Below are positions 1-5,598 of a stretch of DNA of 7,226 nt, in pieces. The position numbers and the translations under genes were made by a program. The notes under the pieces were generated by a model. The model had not been told where the DNA came from and made no database searches. It saw only the letters and a list, made by a program, of their open reading frames with translations. Numbering within the stretch: the first letter of the stretch is position 1; each line of letters begins with the position of its first letter. Source of the DNA: Lactobacillus sp. (lineage in GTDB: Bacteria > Bacillota > Bacilli > Lactobacillales > Lactobacillaceae); NCBI GenBank assembly GCA_003482405.1, contig DMZB01000278.1, positions 1 to 7,226 on the forward strand. The letters run 5' to 3'.

Positions 1-759
1 TGGATCGACCTGAACGAGTGCCTCACAGCGGTCAGTCGCGAGCGTTAGACCGTCTCCAGTGGCACCAGGTTGGATAGTTGTCTTGTAACCCTTTAAATCT
101 GGACGGTATTTTTCGATCATTTCAGTATTTGGACCAGAACCACCCGTTGCAAGAATAACTGCGTTACCACTGATCGTCTTCTTGTCGCCATTTGGCAAAG
201 TGGCCGTAACGCCATTGACCTTGCCTTCAGCATCCTTATCCACACTGTTAACCGTGACACCAACAAACAATGGCAACTGTTCTTTTTGAACTTGTTTAGA
301 CAGTTCTGTCACCAAAAATGCCCCAATCGGCGCCATGCTTGCTGGACGGTGGGTACGCATCTTGCTCATGCCACCGGTAATCGTAATATCATCCAAACGA
401 ATACCATGGTCAGCCAACCAATCGACTGATAGCGCCGCATGTGAGCTAAAGTAGCCAAGCAGTTCTTTGTCGTTTAAATCGCCACCACCCTTAAGCGTTT
501 CGGCATAGAAATCTTCATAACTATCAACGACACCATGGTGCAATTGAACGTTGGTCTCTGCAGCATTCATACCGGAAGAAGCACGCATTGTGTTCCCGCC
601 GATCTTTGGCATTTTTTCAAAGATAACCGGCTTTAACCCTAATTCATGTGCCTGAATCGCACTAACCATCCCAGTACTACCAGAACCAATGATAATCACA
701 TCATAGTTGTCTTGAAGTGTACTGATGTCGTTTGGTTCAAAACGAAATTTTTCAGCCAT
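1..759 (-). CDS. Fumarate reductase/flavocytochrome c-type FAD-dependent oxidoreductase (N-terminal 253 residues; runs off left edge)
   Basis: Reading the minus strand from ATG at 757-759 gives 253 residues with no stop before the window edge, so the C-terminal part is missing. Seen: a Rossmann FAD-binding motif GSGSTG at residues 25-30 after a beta strand (YDVIII); a GGNTMRASSGMNAA segment near 54-68, typical of the FAD_binding_2/flavocytochrome c family; RTHRP at 135-139; ATGG at 204-207; and ATGDGLTLA near 233-241. Family knowledge: these enzymes reduce fumarate or similar unsaturated acids using FAD, and lactobacilli carry soluble versions. There is no signal peptide, so a cytosolic enzyme is inferred. 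Substrate cannot be decided from this half; urocanate or other acrylate reductases share these motifs. The start is supported by AGGGAG upstream of the ATG (spacing about 11). It is not clearly co-transcribed with the serine hydrolase gene upstream, because a 270-base gap containing a promoter-like -10 box lies between them. Confidence 0.88.
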   Translation of the reverse strand, partial: MAEKFRFEPNDISTLQDNYDVIIIGSGSTGMVSAIQAHELGLKPVIFEKMPKIGGNTMRASSGMNAAETNVQLHHGVVDSYEDFYAETLKGGGDLNDKELLGYFSSHAALSVDWLADHGIRLDDITITGGMSKMRTHRPASMAPIGAFLVTELSKQVQKEQLPLFVGVTVNSVDKDAEGKVNGVTATLPNGDKKTISGNAVILATGGSGPNTEMIEKYRPDLKGYKTTIQPGATGDGLTLATDRCEALVQVDP

Positions 760-839
760 TTTAATTGACGCTCCCTTAATTAGTTGTTAACCGAGTGACA
801 TATGAACATTAACTTACTGATTAATCTGTTCAAGGCTAC

Positions 840-865
840 TTTGCTCTATTTTTCACGAGAGCAAA
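840..865 (-). repeat. Inverted repeat (8-bp arms) in the flavoprotein leader
   Basis: TTTGCTCT (840-847) and AGAGCAAA (858-865) are perfect complements around a 10-base loop. The structure lies about 40-65 nt into the predicted leader RNA. No U-tract follows it on the minus strand, so it is not a standard terminator; an mRNA-stability hairpin or a protein site are alternatives. Confidence 0.5.
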
Positions 866-883
866 ACTAACCCGAATAAATTA

Positions 884-896
884 CTTACGCGGTAAG
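884..896. repeat. 13-bp palindrome CTTAC-GCG-GTAAG
   Basis: CTTAC (884-888) and GTAAG (892-896) are perfect inverted arms around GCG. It sits just downstream of the predicted flavoprotein transcription start, a usual place for a repressor operator. No regulator can be named from it. Confidence 0.35.
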
Positions 897-913
897 CATA
901 AACGATGAGCCTC

Positions 914-919
914 ATTATA
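914..919 (-). promoter_or_regulatory. Candidate -10 box (TATAAT) for the flavoprotein gene
   Basis: The minus strand reads a perfect TATAAT here. The matching -35 is poor: only TAATTA or TTAATT lies at 17-18 bp. It is embedded in an AT-rich tract. The overlapping 11-bp palindrome ATGAGCCTCAT (905-915) covers the end of the box and the likely start site, and could be an operator. Inferred from sequence only. Confidence 0.4.
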
Positions 920-988
920 GTCAAACATTTGTGAATTAATTAATTTTGTTTATATGTGCGCCTGGTGCACGTCATTTTCCAAACAACT

Positions 989-1016
989 GAGTGTGTATCT
1001 TGCCGAATACAGACTC
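989..1016 (-). terminator. Weak terminator-like hairpin after the serine hydrolase gene
   Basis: On the minus strand, GAGT-C-TGTAT pairs with ATACA-C-ACTC, leaving one C-C mismatch and an 8-base loop, about 13 bases after the stop codon. The following AGTTGTTTGG is only a weak U-tract. It is the best terminator candidate found for this gene, but read-through into the flavoprotein gene is possible. Confidence 0.35.
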
Positions 1017-1029
1017 CAAAATCTTAAAA

Positions 1030-2181
1030 CTACTGTATTGTGCTGAGCCGATTCAAGATTTCTTGGTTTACTCGCCCAAATGACGCAATATTATTTTGAA
1101 TGTTTGAGAACAACACAATAAACGTGTTGCCATCATGTGTGAATCCATTTGATACATTCCAACCATCAACAACACCGTGGCTGACAATTAAGCCCGGATC
1201 ATTGTAAAATCCCATTCCATAATGTGAGGCACTACCCGGTCGAATCATTTCATCGTACCCGGCTTGTGAAAAGAGCTGGTGACGACTAATTGCGCGATCA
1301 AATTGATACATGTCCCAAGTCGACATAAACATATCTCCAACACCATACAATTGCGAAAACTCAGGTTTGGGTGGCACTTGAAGTTGACGATTGACGATTT
1401 TATAACCGGTCGAAAAACTTGGATCCTGCACCTCGTTGTCATTGTAAAACCCAGTGCTCGTTAATCCTAAAGGTTTGATCACATGCTGTTGTAAGTACTG
1501 ATGCAAATTTTGATGGCCCACTTTGGATATCACATTTGCTAAGACAATATAGTTGGCGTCCAAATAATGCCAAACTCCCGGCTCACGTTGAATGCCGTTT
1601 CTCTCTATCTCTGCCAACATTGCCTGAGGGGTTGTGACTACGTTGGTCTGCTGACGGCCTGTGATACCTGATGTATGGTTCAATAATTGACGAACCGTGA
1701 TCGTTTGCCCGTTTGGAAAATCAGATATTGTTTTCGAAATGGAATCGTCTAGTTTCAGTCGCCCCTGATCAACCAATTGCAAGATTGCCGTGGCCACAAA
1801 CGCTTTTTCCGCAGAGCCAATCAAATAGCGAGTTGTTGCCGTGTTCGAAAGTTTCTTTTGAAGATTTGCCAACCCATAGCCCTTATTCAAAACAACATGC
1901 TGATTCTTGACGATTAAGGCCGTTCCACTAAAATTCAGTAGGTTTAAATACTGATCAATTGCCGGCGCTTTATTGACCTCTAAACGTTTGACTGACTGGC
2001 TTTCCTGTGGCTTGGCGGGTTCAATTTTTGGCTCACGTTTTGAGGGCAACTGCTGATGCTTCATTGCCGACTGTGTCTGTTTCACGTGTCTTTGTAATTG
2101 GTCTCGTAGCGTCAACCCAACACCCACTGCGGTCACCAGTATGAATAACATCGTGAGCCACAGTCTTTTCGCATCCTTCAA
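1030..2181 (-). CDS. Membrane-anchored serine hydrolase, beta-lactamase/penicillin-binding-protein family (PF00144 type)
   Basis: A 383-residue protein. It has a short basic N-terminus, one membrane helix (about residues 7-24), then a hydrophilic linker rich in K, Q and P up to about 75, then the catalytic domain outside the cell. Catalytic features seen: SAEK (123-126) as the SxxK motif carrying the nucleophilic Ser and general-base Lys; the family hallmark VRQLLNHTSG at 163-172; YLDANY (206-211) in the place of the YxN motif; and HDG (349-351) in the place of KTG. Family knowledge: members are DD-carboxypeptidases, esterases or peptidases acting on the cell wall or D-amino acid peptides; the substrate is not predictable here. 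TTG at 2179-2181 is chosen because GGAGG lies 7 bases upstream; the open frame extends 98 codons further, but that part overlaps the ABC-F gene and lacks a ribosome site. Lone gene between a terminator upstream and a gap downstream. True beta-lactamase activity is not implied. Confidence 0.85.
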   Translation of the reverse strand: MKDAKRLWLTMLFILVTAVGVGLTLRDQLQRHVKQTQSAMKHQQLPSKREPKIEPAKPQESQSVKRLEVNKAPAIDQYLNLLNFSGTALIVKNQHVVLNKGYGLANLQKKLSNTATTRYLIGSAEKAFVATAILQLVDQGRLKLDDSISKTISDFPNGQTITVRQLLNHTSGITGRQQTNVVTTPQAMLAEIERNGIQREPGVWHYLDANYIVLANVISKVGHQNLHQYLQQHVIKPLGLTSTGFYNDNEVQDPSFSTGYKIVNRQLQVPPKPEFSQLYGVGDMFMSTWDMYQFDRAISRHQLFSQAGYDEMIRPGSASHYGMGFYNDPGLIVSHGVVDGWNVSNGFTHDGNTFIVLFSNIQNNIASFGRVNQEILNRLSTIQ

Positions 2182-2188
2182 AGTCGTT

Positions 2189-2193
2189 CCTCC
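2189..2193 (-). promoter_or_regulatory. Ribosome binding site that fixes a TTG start
   Basis: GGAGG on the minus strand is followed by 7 bases and then TTG (2179-2181). No ATG near the membrane helix has a comparable site, and an in-frame GTG at 2197-2199 has none. This decides the start of the serine hydrolase gene. Confidence 0.7.
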
Positions 2194-2307
2194 GCCCACA
2201 TTCTGTCGTTTTATTCTACGTTCATTGTAAACAATTCTGAACGGCTCTAGGGTAAAGGTATTGTAAAGGCACTTGCATAAATTTTCATGTGGTGCGTTTA
2301 TAATTTT

Positions 2308-2362
2308 ACAAATTGAAAAGGGTGGAGACTTCCGATATTTGCTATCGAAAATCCTCACCCTT
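2308..2362 (-). terminator. Strong intrinsic terminator after the ABC-F gene
   Basis: Arms AAGGGTG (minus strand, 2362-2356) and CACCCTT (2324-2318) enclose further pairing, including CGATA/TATCG around a GCAAA loop. With G-U pairs allowed, the stem is about 20 pairs with one A-C mismatch. TTTTCAATTTG follows the stem. It lies about 30 bases after the ABC-F stop and insulates the serine hydrolase gene. Confidence 0.85.
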
Positions 2363-2392
2363 ATCTGTATCAGCCATCTGTCGTGACCAAAA

Positions 2393-4018
2393 TTAATCGT
2401 ACAAGTCTTTAACCTGCTTTTGAACCAACTCATGTGCCAGAAAGTCGTCGTACTTCGTGTCGAACCGTTCCACAAGACCTTTGCTAGTCACTTCAATGAT
2501 GTGATCAGCAATCGTTTGAATAAACTCGTGATCGTGTGAGGTAAACACGATTGAGCCTTTGAAATCAATCAAACTATCGTTCAGCGCTGTAATTGATTCC
2601 AAATCTAGATGGTTTGTTGGGTCGTCCATCAGTAACACGTTTGCCTTACTCAACATCATCTTAGAGAGCATCGAACGAACCTTTTCCCCACCAGACATGA
2701 CACTCACCTGGCGCATTACATCTTCGCCAGAAAAGAGCATCTTACCTAGGAACCCACGCAAAAACGTATTGTCATCTTCACCTTTTGGTGCGTACTGGCG
2801 TAACCAGTCAATCACAGTCAAATCGGGATTCGTGAATTCACCATTGATATCACGAGGCAGATAAGTCCTTTTTACGGTTTGACCCCATGAAACTGTCCCG
2901 GTGTCTGGTTTCATTTCCCCGGAAATAATTTGCATCAAAGTCGTCGTTGCCAATTCGTTACGACTGATCAAAACCGTCTTATCATTTGGCCGTAGAGTGA
3001 ACGTAATGTTATCAAGCACCTTAACGCCCTCAACGGTTTTGGAGATGTTTTCCACCGTTAATAGGTCATTGCCAATTTCTCGTTCAGGTGTGAACTGAAT
3101 AAATGGATATTTACGTGTTGATGGTTTGATGTCGTCTAACGTAATCTTATCAAGCTGTTTCTTACGTGATGTCGCTTGTTTAGACTTAGACGCATTGGCA
3201 CTAAAACGGGCAATAAAGTCCTGTAGTTCCTTAATCTGTTCTTCTTTCTTCTGGTTCGCACTGGCAGTGAGTTTGGCGGCCAATTCGCTTGATTCCATCC
3301 AGAAGTCATAATTCCCAACAAACAAAGTGATTTTGCCAAAATCGACATCACAGATGTGCGTACATACCTGGTTTAAGAAATGACGGTCATGTGATACCAC
3401 GATCACTGTGTTGGCATAGTCAGCAAGGAAGTTTTCAAGCCATGCAATTGAGGCAACATCCAAACCGTTTGTCGGTTCATCCAACAGTAAAATATCTGGA
3501 TTGCCAAATAAGGCTTGTCCAAGCAACACCTTCACCTTTTGTGGCTCCGTCAGTTCGCTCATCTTCATGTGATGCATCGATTCCGGAATGCCCAATGCCT
3601 GTAACATCTGACTGGCATCTGATTCAGCATTCCAGCCATCCATTTCGGCAAAATCGCCCTCCAATTCGGCTGCGCGCATCCCATCTTCATCACTAAAATC
3701 AGGCTTAGCATACAGTGCATCCTTTTCGGACATAATCGCGTATAACTTTGCATGTCCCTGAATCACTGTATTCATCACTTCTTCGTCTTCAAACGCGAAA
3801 TGGTTTTGGTTCAAACTCGACATCCGTTCGTTTGGACCTAGCGAAACCGTTCCAGTCGTTGGCTTCAGTTTGCCCTCAATGATCTTTAAAAAAGTCGACT
3901 TCCCGGCCCCGTTTGCACCAATCACACCATAACAATTTCCCGGTGTAAATTTTAAATTAATATCTTCATACAGTTTTCGCGTGCCGAACTGCATACTCAC
4001 GTTGTTTACCGTTAACAT
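2393..4018 (-). CDS. ykpA: ABC-F family ATP-binding protein, YkpA/YbiT type
   Basis: A 541-residue soluble protein with two nucleotide-binding domains and no membrane segment, so not a transporter. NBD1: Walker A GANGAGKST (34-42), signature position LTEPQ (156-160) instead of LSGGQ, Walker B LLLDEP (177-182), switch His210. The charged inter-domain linker (about 245-305, KKEEQIKELQDFIARF then SANASKSKQATSRKK) is characteristic of ABC-F proteins and contacts the ribosome in studied members. NBD2: Walker A degenerate (SRNELATTT, 352-360, no Lys), intact signature MSGGEK (441-446), Walker B LLMDDP (462-467) with Asp in the catalytic Glu position, His495. From memory, length and sequence match Bacillus subtilis YkpA closely, including the start MLTV. 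Role by family: translation factor acting in the ribosome E-site region; drug resistance is not expected for this subgroup. Start ATG 4016-4018 has AGAGAGG 6 bases upstream. Single-gene unit with its own leader and terminator. Confidence 0.93.
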   Translation of the reverse strand: MLTVNNVSMQFGTRKLYEDINLKFTPGNCYGVIGANGAGKSTFLKIIEGKLKPTTGTVSLGPNERMSSLNQNHFAFEDEEVMNTVIQGHAKLYAIMSEKDALYAKPDFSDEDGMRAAELEGDFAEMDGWNAESDASQMLQALGIPESMHHMKMSELTEPQKVKVLLGQALFGNPDILLLDEPTNGLDVASIAWLENFLADYANTVIVVSHDRHFLNQVCTHICDVDFGKITLFVGNYDFWMESSELAAKLTASANQKKEEQIKELQDFIARFSANASKSKQATSRKKQLDKITLDDIKPSTRKYPFIQFTPEREIGNDLLTVENISKTVEGVKVLDNITFTLRPNDKTVLISRNELATTTLMQIISGEMKPDTGTVSWGQTVKRTYLPRDINGEFTNPDLTVIDWLRQYAPKGEDDNTFLRGFLGKMLFSGEDVMRQVSVMSGGEKVRSMLSKMMLSKANVLLMDDPTNHLDLESITALNDSLIDFKGSIVFTSHDHEFIQTIADHIIEVTSKGLVERFDTKYDDFLAHELVQKQVKDLYD

Positions 4019-4039
4019 TGATAACCTCTCTGTTCTAAG

Positions 4040-4069
4040 AAAAGGCCAACCGTCATAACTGGCGGCTGG
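4040..4069 (-). promoter_or_regulatory. Attenuator-like hairpin in the ABC-F leader
   Basis: On the minus strand CCAGCCG (4069-4063) pairs with CGGTTGG (4052-4046) with one G-U pair, around a 10-base loop, and CCTTTTCTT follows. This is the shape of a weak intrinsic terminator placed about 9 bases before the AGAGAGG ribosome site. Leader attenuation is known for several antibiotic-resistance ABC-F genes; that it operates here is inference. Confidence 0.35.
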
Positions 4070-4095
4070 TCGCATTGTAAATGATTAAGTTAGTT

Positions 4096-4101
4096 GTTAT
4101 A
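4096..4101 (-). promoter_or_regulatory. Candidate -10 box (TATAAC) for the ABC-F gene
   Basis: TATAAC matches the consensus at 5 of 6 positions on the minus strand, about 80 bases before the start codon. No good -35 is present at 16-18 bp, so this is a weak call. Confidence 0.25.
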
Positions 4102-4190
4102 GATTAGCACATTTTCGGGCATTAGTCTAAGGTCACATCGCATCTGAAAGGAAGGATAATAACCTTTGAGTGGGAACAAAATCACTATAC

Positions 4191-4308
4191 AGCAATAACG
4201 CGCTCCTGACCCTAAATCCTGTGCATAACAAAACCAGCTCTCGCAAAGGCAAAGAACGCCTTCACGAGAGCTGGTTTACGTTATTGCTCGGATTAAAAAC
4301 CGGGTCAG
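4191..4308. repeat. Nested and mutually exclusive inverted repeats around the terminator
   Basis: Outside the 13-bp terminator stem, three more pairs nest in correct order: ATAAC/GTTAT (4225-4229/4280-4284), AATCC/GGATT (4215-4219/4290-4294) and CTGACCC/GGGTCAG (4206-4212/4302-4308). A further perfect 10-bp pair, AGCAATAACG/CGTTATTGCT (4191-4200/4279-4288), shares bases with one of them and crosses the two outer pairs, so it is an alternative fold or a pseudoknot. No flanking target duplication was seen, so a mobile element is not supported. Confidence 0.6.
4222..4277 (-). terminator. Intrinsic terminator of the SGAT-repeat secreted protein gene
   Basis: AAACCAGCTCTCG and CGAGAGCTGGTTT (4231-4243 and 4265-4277) form a perfect 13-bp stem, extended inward by AAGGC/GCCTT (4246-4250/4258-4262) around a 7-base loop. 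On the minus strand the stem is followed by TGTTATG, preceded by the four U of the arm end. It lies about 50 bases after the stop at 4326. Confidence 0.75.
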
Positions 4309-4325
4309 TCACGCTCACTTTACAA

Positions 4326-5363
4326 TTATTGTTGACCCGCCGTTGTGGCAATAGCCTTCAAGTAGTTGTTTGAGTCAACCAAGGTAGCACCTGAAACAAG
4401 GTTACTCTTCTTGCTTACAGTTGTGTTTGCTTTAGTTGTGATTTGAGCAGCAGTCTTGCCAGCAACCCACTTGTTGATGGCGTTGATTGACTTCATCCGG
4501 CCTTGCTTGGACTTAGCAATCTTCTTCATCAAAGCGGAGTACTTCTTGTCGTTAGCTTGCTTAGAAATCAAAATTTCGTTGGTCTTGTAGCCTTCCTTAC
4601 CAAACTTGGAGTAGCTGTTTGGAACGCCCTTGAAGCCCTTGTTTTGCTTCTTGTTGATGAACTGGAATTCATCGATGCTTGAAGCAGCAACCTTGTTACC
4701 GTTCATCGCAACAGTTGTTACGGCAAACGATTCGTTGCCATGTGGTGTACCGTCAGTTTGCTTCAGAACAACGTTAGTACCGGATACGTTAGCACCCTTT
4801 GTTGCGTAGCCTTTTGTAGCTGCATCAGCAATCGCTTTAACGTAACCGTTTGTGCTGGTCAACGTTGCACCGGAGATAACCTTCTTCTGCATTGCCTTGT
4901 TCTTCTTAGCAGCAGAGTAAAGTTGGCTGGCAGTCTTGCCCTTGACATAGTTTTCAATGGCATTCAGTGATTCTTCACGGCCCTTAGTTGAGTGGGCAAT
5001 GTTCTTCATTAATGCGGAGTATGCTTGATCGTTGTTGGCTTTAGAAATTAAGGTTTCGCCCTTCTTGTAACCTTCTTGACCAAACTTTTGATCACTGTTT
5101 GGAACACTGGTGAAACCTTTTGACTGTGAGGTCTTAATGAATTGGAATTCATCGACTTTAGCAGCCAAAATCTTCTTGCCCTTCATGGCAACGGTCGTAA
5201 CACCAAATGATTCGTTGTTGTGCGGACTACCATCTAACTGTTTGATAACAACTTGGTTCTTGTTAGAACTGGCTTTGGCAGTTCCTGATGGAAATACTAC
5301 TAATGAACCACCCATGGTTAATGCAGCGGCAACTGTGGCTGCTTTCATACCTAATTTGTTCAT
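4326..5363 (-). CDS. Secreted protein with two tandem repeats carrying SGAT motifs (possible extracellular flavin-binding protein)
   Basis: A 345-residue, lysine-rich protein. Residues 1-31 form a Sec signal peptide (MNKLGMK, hydrophobic stretch, then AKA with cleavage likely after A31). There is no lipobox Cys, LPxTG motif or membrane anchor, so it is probably released or charge-bound to the wall. The mature part is two homologous units, about 37-184 and 197-345 (period 160). Shared blocks: DGxPHxNESFxVTTVAM, the VDEFQF/IDEFQF block, GFxxVPNS, KFGxEGYK, YSALMK, and SGATL near each end (164-168 and 324-328). SGATLTS in unit 1 resembles the FMN-attachment motif of NqrC/RnfG and PplA-like proteins, modified by ApbE on Thr; the usual upstream Asp is absent in both units. 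The flavin role is therefore a hypothesis, and I do not recognise the exact family. Start ATG 5361-5363 has AAGGGG about 11 bases upstream and gives the complete signal peptide. Single-gene unit with its own promoter and terminator. Confidence 0.8.
   Translation of the reverse strand: MNKLGMKAATVAAALTMGGSLVVFPSGTAKASSNKNQVVIKQLDGSPHNNESFGVTTVAMKGKKILAAKVDEFQFIKTSQSKGFTSVPNSDQKFGQEGYKKGETLISKANNDQAYSALMKNIAHSTKGREESLNAIENYVKGKTASQLYSAAKKNKAMQKKVISGATLTSTNGYVKAIADAATKGYATKGANVSGTNVVLKQTDGTPHGNESFAVTTVAMNGNKVAASSIDEFQFINKKQNKGFKGVPNSYSKFGKEGYKTNEILISKQANDKKYSALMKKIAKSKQGRMKSINAINKWVAGKTAAQITTKANTTVSKKSNLVSGATLVDSNNYLKAIATTAGQQ
4329..4775 (-). repeat. Protein-level repeat unit 2 of the secreted protein
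   Basis: Codes residues 197-345. It aligns with unit 1 over its full length. Its terminal motif is SGATLVDS, so it keeps SGAT but loses the TS that follows in unit 1. Confidence 0.8.
4812..5255 (-). repeat. Protein-level repeat unit 1 of the secreted protein
   Basis: Codes residues 37-184. Blocks match unit 2 in the same order and spacing; the terminal motif is SGATLTS (164-170). A short linker (185-196) separates the units. Confidence 0.8.
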
Positions 5364-5413
5364 TATGTAATGCACCCCTTGTGATTTAGTTTTCATACTC
5401 TTTACAAGAATAA

Positions 5414-5442
5414 ATTCTAGCACTGATAATGCGGTTTGTATA
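5414..5442 (-). promoter_or_regulatory. Extended -10 promoter of the secreted-protein gene
   Basis: On the minus strand TATACA (5442-5437), a 17-bp spacer, then TAGAAT (5419-5414) preceded by TG one base upstream (TGCTAGAAT). Spacing is ideal for a vegetative sigma factor. The start would fall near 5407, giving a leader of about 45 nt. Confidence 0.6.
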
Positions 5443-5460
5443 GCGATTTTTGTAAGCGAT
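5435..5460 (-). repeat. Adjacent near-identical 13-mers at the -35 region
   Basis: The minus strand reads ATCGCTTACAAAA then ATCGCTATACAAA back to back (match allowing one inserted base); the second contains the -35 hexamer. They could be a regulator site or low-complexity chance. Confidence 0.35.
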
Positions 5461-5555
5461 TACTAAATTGATAACATAGGTTTTCCGTAGTCCTTTCAGT
5501 CAATTAATCAACATCTTTTCATTTGCTCAAAAAATCGCTATTTTTAGCTAAAGCA

Positions 5556-5587
5556 CAAAAAAATCGTCCCTATTAATTAGAGACGAT
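5556..5587 (-). terminator. Strong intrinsic terminator of the LytTR/LiaF-like operon
   Basis: ATCGTCTCTA (minus strand, 5587-5578) pairs with TAGGGACGAT (5572-5563) with one G-U pair, forming a 10-bp stem around a 5-base loop, followed by a run of T residues (minus strand, 5562-5557). It starts 11 bases after the membrane-protein stop. Confidence 0.9.
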
Positions 5588-5598
5588 CAAAGCAAACC

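Larger units (their letters stand above)
760..1029 (-). other. Intergenic leader of the flavoprotein gene
   Basis: This gene-free stretch lies between the serine hydrolase stop and the flavoprotein start. It holds, in minus-strand order, a weak terminator-like hairpin (989-1016), a TATAAT -10 box (914-919), two short perfect palindromes (905-915 and 884-896), an 8-bp stem hairpin (840-865) and the ribosome binding site. No ORF with a credible start site was seen. If the -10 box is used, the untranslated leader would be about 145 nt. Confidence 0.6.
4019..4325 (-). other. Intergenic region: ABC-F promoter/leader plus terminator of the secreted-protein gene
   Basis: This 307-base gap has two parts. 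The right part (4191-4308) is a set of nested inverted repeats that ends the secreted-protein transcript. The left part (4019-4190) should contain the ABC-F promoter: a TATAAC -10-like box lies at 4096-4101 with no convincing -35, and a terminator-like hairpin (4040-4069) precedes the ribosome site. No gene is supported in the gap; a plus-strand GTG frame from 4170 runs through the terminator into the neighbouring gene. Confidence 0.6.

Noticed and set aside
929..935. TTGTGAA, a possible Rex half-site upstream of the flavoprotein gene
   Set aside because: Only one half is present; the second inverted half at the right distance is missing.
956..970. Hairpin GTGC...GCAC as terminator of the serine hydrolase gene
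   Set aside because: The stem is short, a G-U pair on one strand becomes A-C on the relevant minus strand, and no T-run follows.
2182..2475. 98-codon upstream extension of the serine hydrolase frame
   Set aside because: It overlaps the 3' end of the ABC-F gene and its terminator, has no ribosome site at its ATG, and its residues precede the natural basic-plus-hydrophobic N-terminus.
4019..4075. 19-codon upstream extension of the ABC-F gene to an ATG at 4073-4075
   Set aside because: No ribosome site precedes that ATG, the stretch contains the leader hairpin, and YkpA proteins begin at the MLTV position, which has AGAGAGG.
4191..4288. 98-bp MITE with AGCAATAACG terminal repeats
   Set aside because: No target-site duplication is visible and the element would consist mostly of the terminator hairpin of the adjacent gene.
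4170..4373. Plus-strand GTG frame of 67 codons in the 4019-4325 gap
   Set aside because: It runs through the terminator inverted repeats and into the secreted-protein gene on the other strand; the purine-rich stretch upstream is too far from the GTG, and the product has no recognisable features.
5364..5423. 20-codon upstream extension of the secreted-protein frame
   Set aside because: It contains the ribosome site and crosses the predicted transcription start and -10 box; the ATG at 5361-5363 gives a complete signal peptide.
5537..5548. GCTA/TAGC mini-hairpin followed by a T-run as a second terminator
   Set aside because: Only four weak pairs, and a strong terminator already lies just upstream at 5556-5587.
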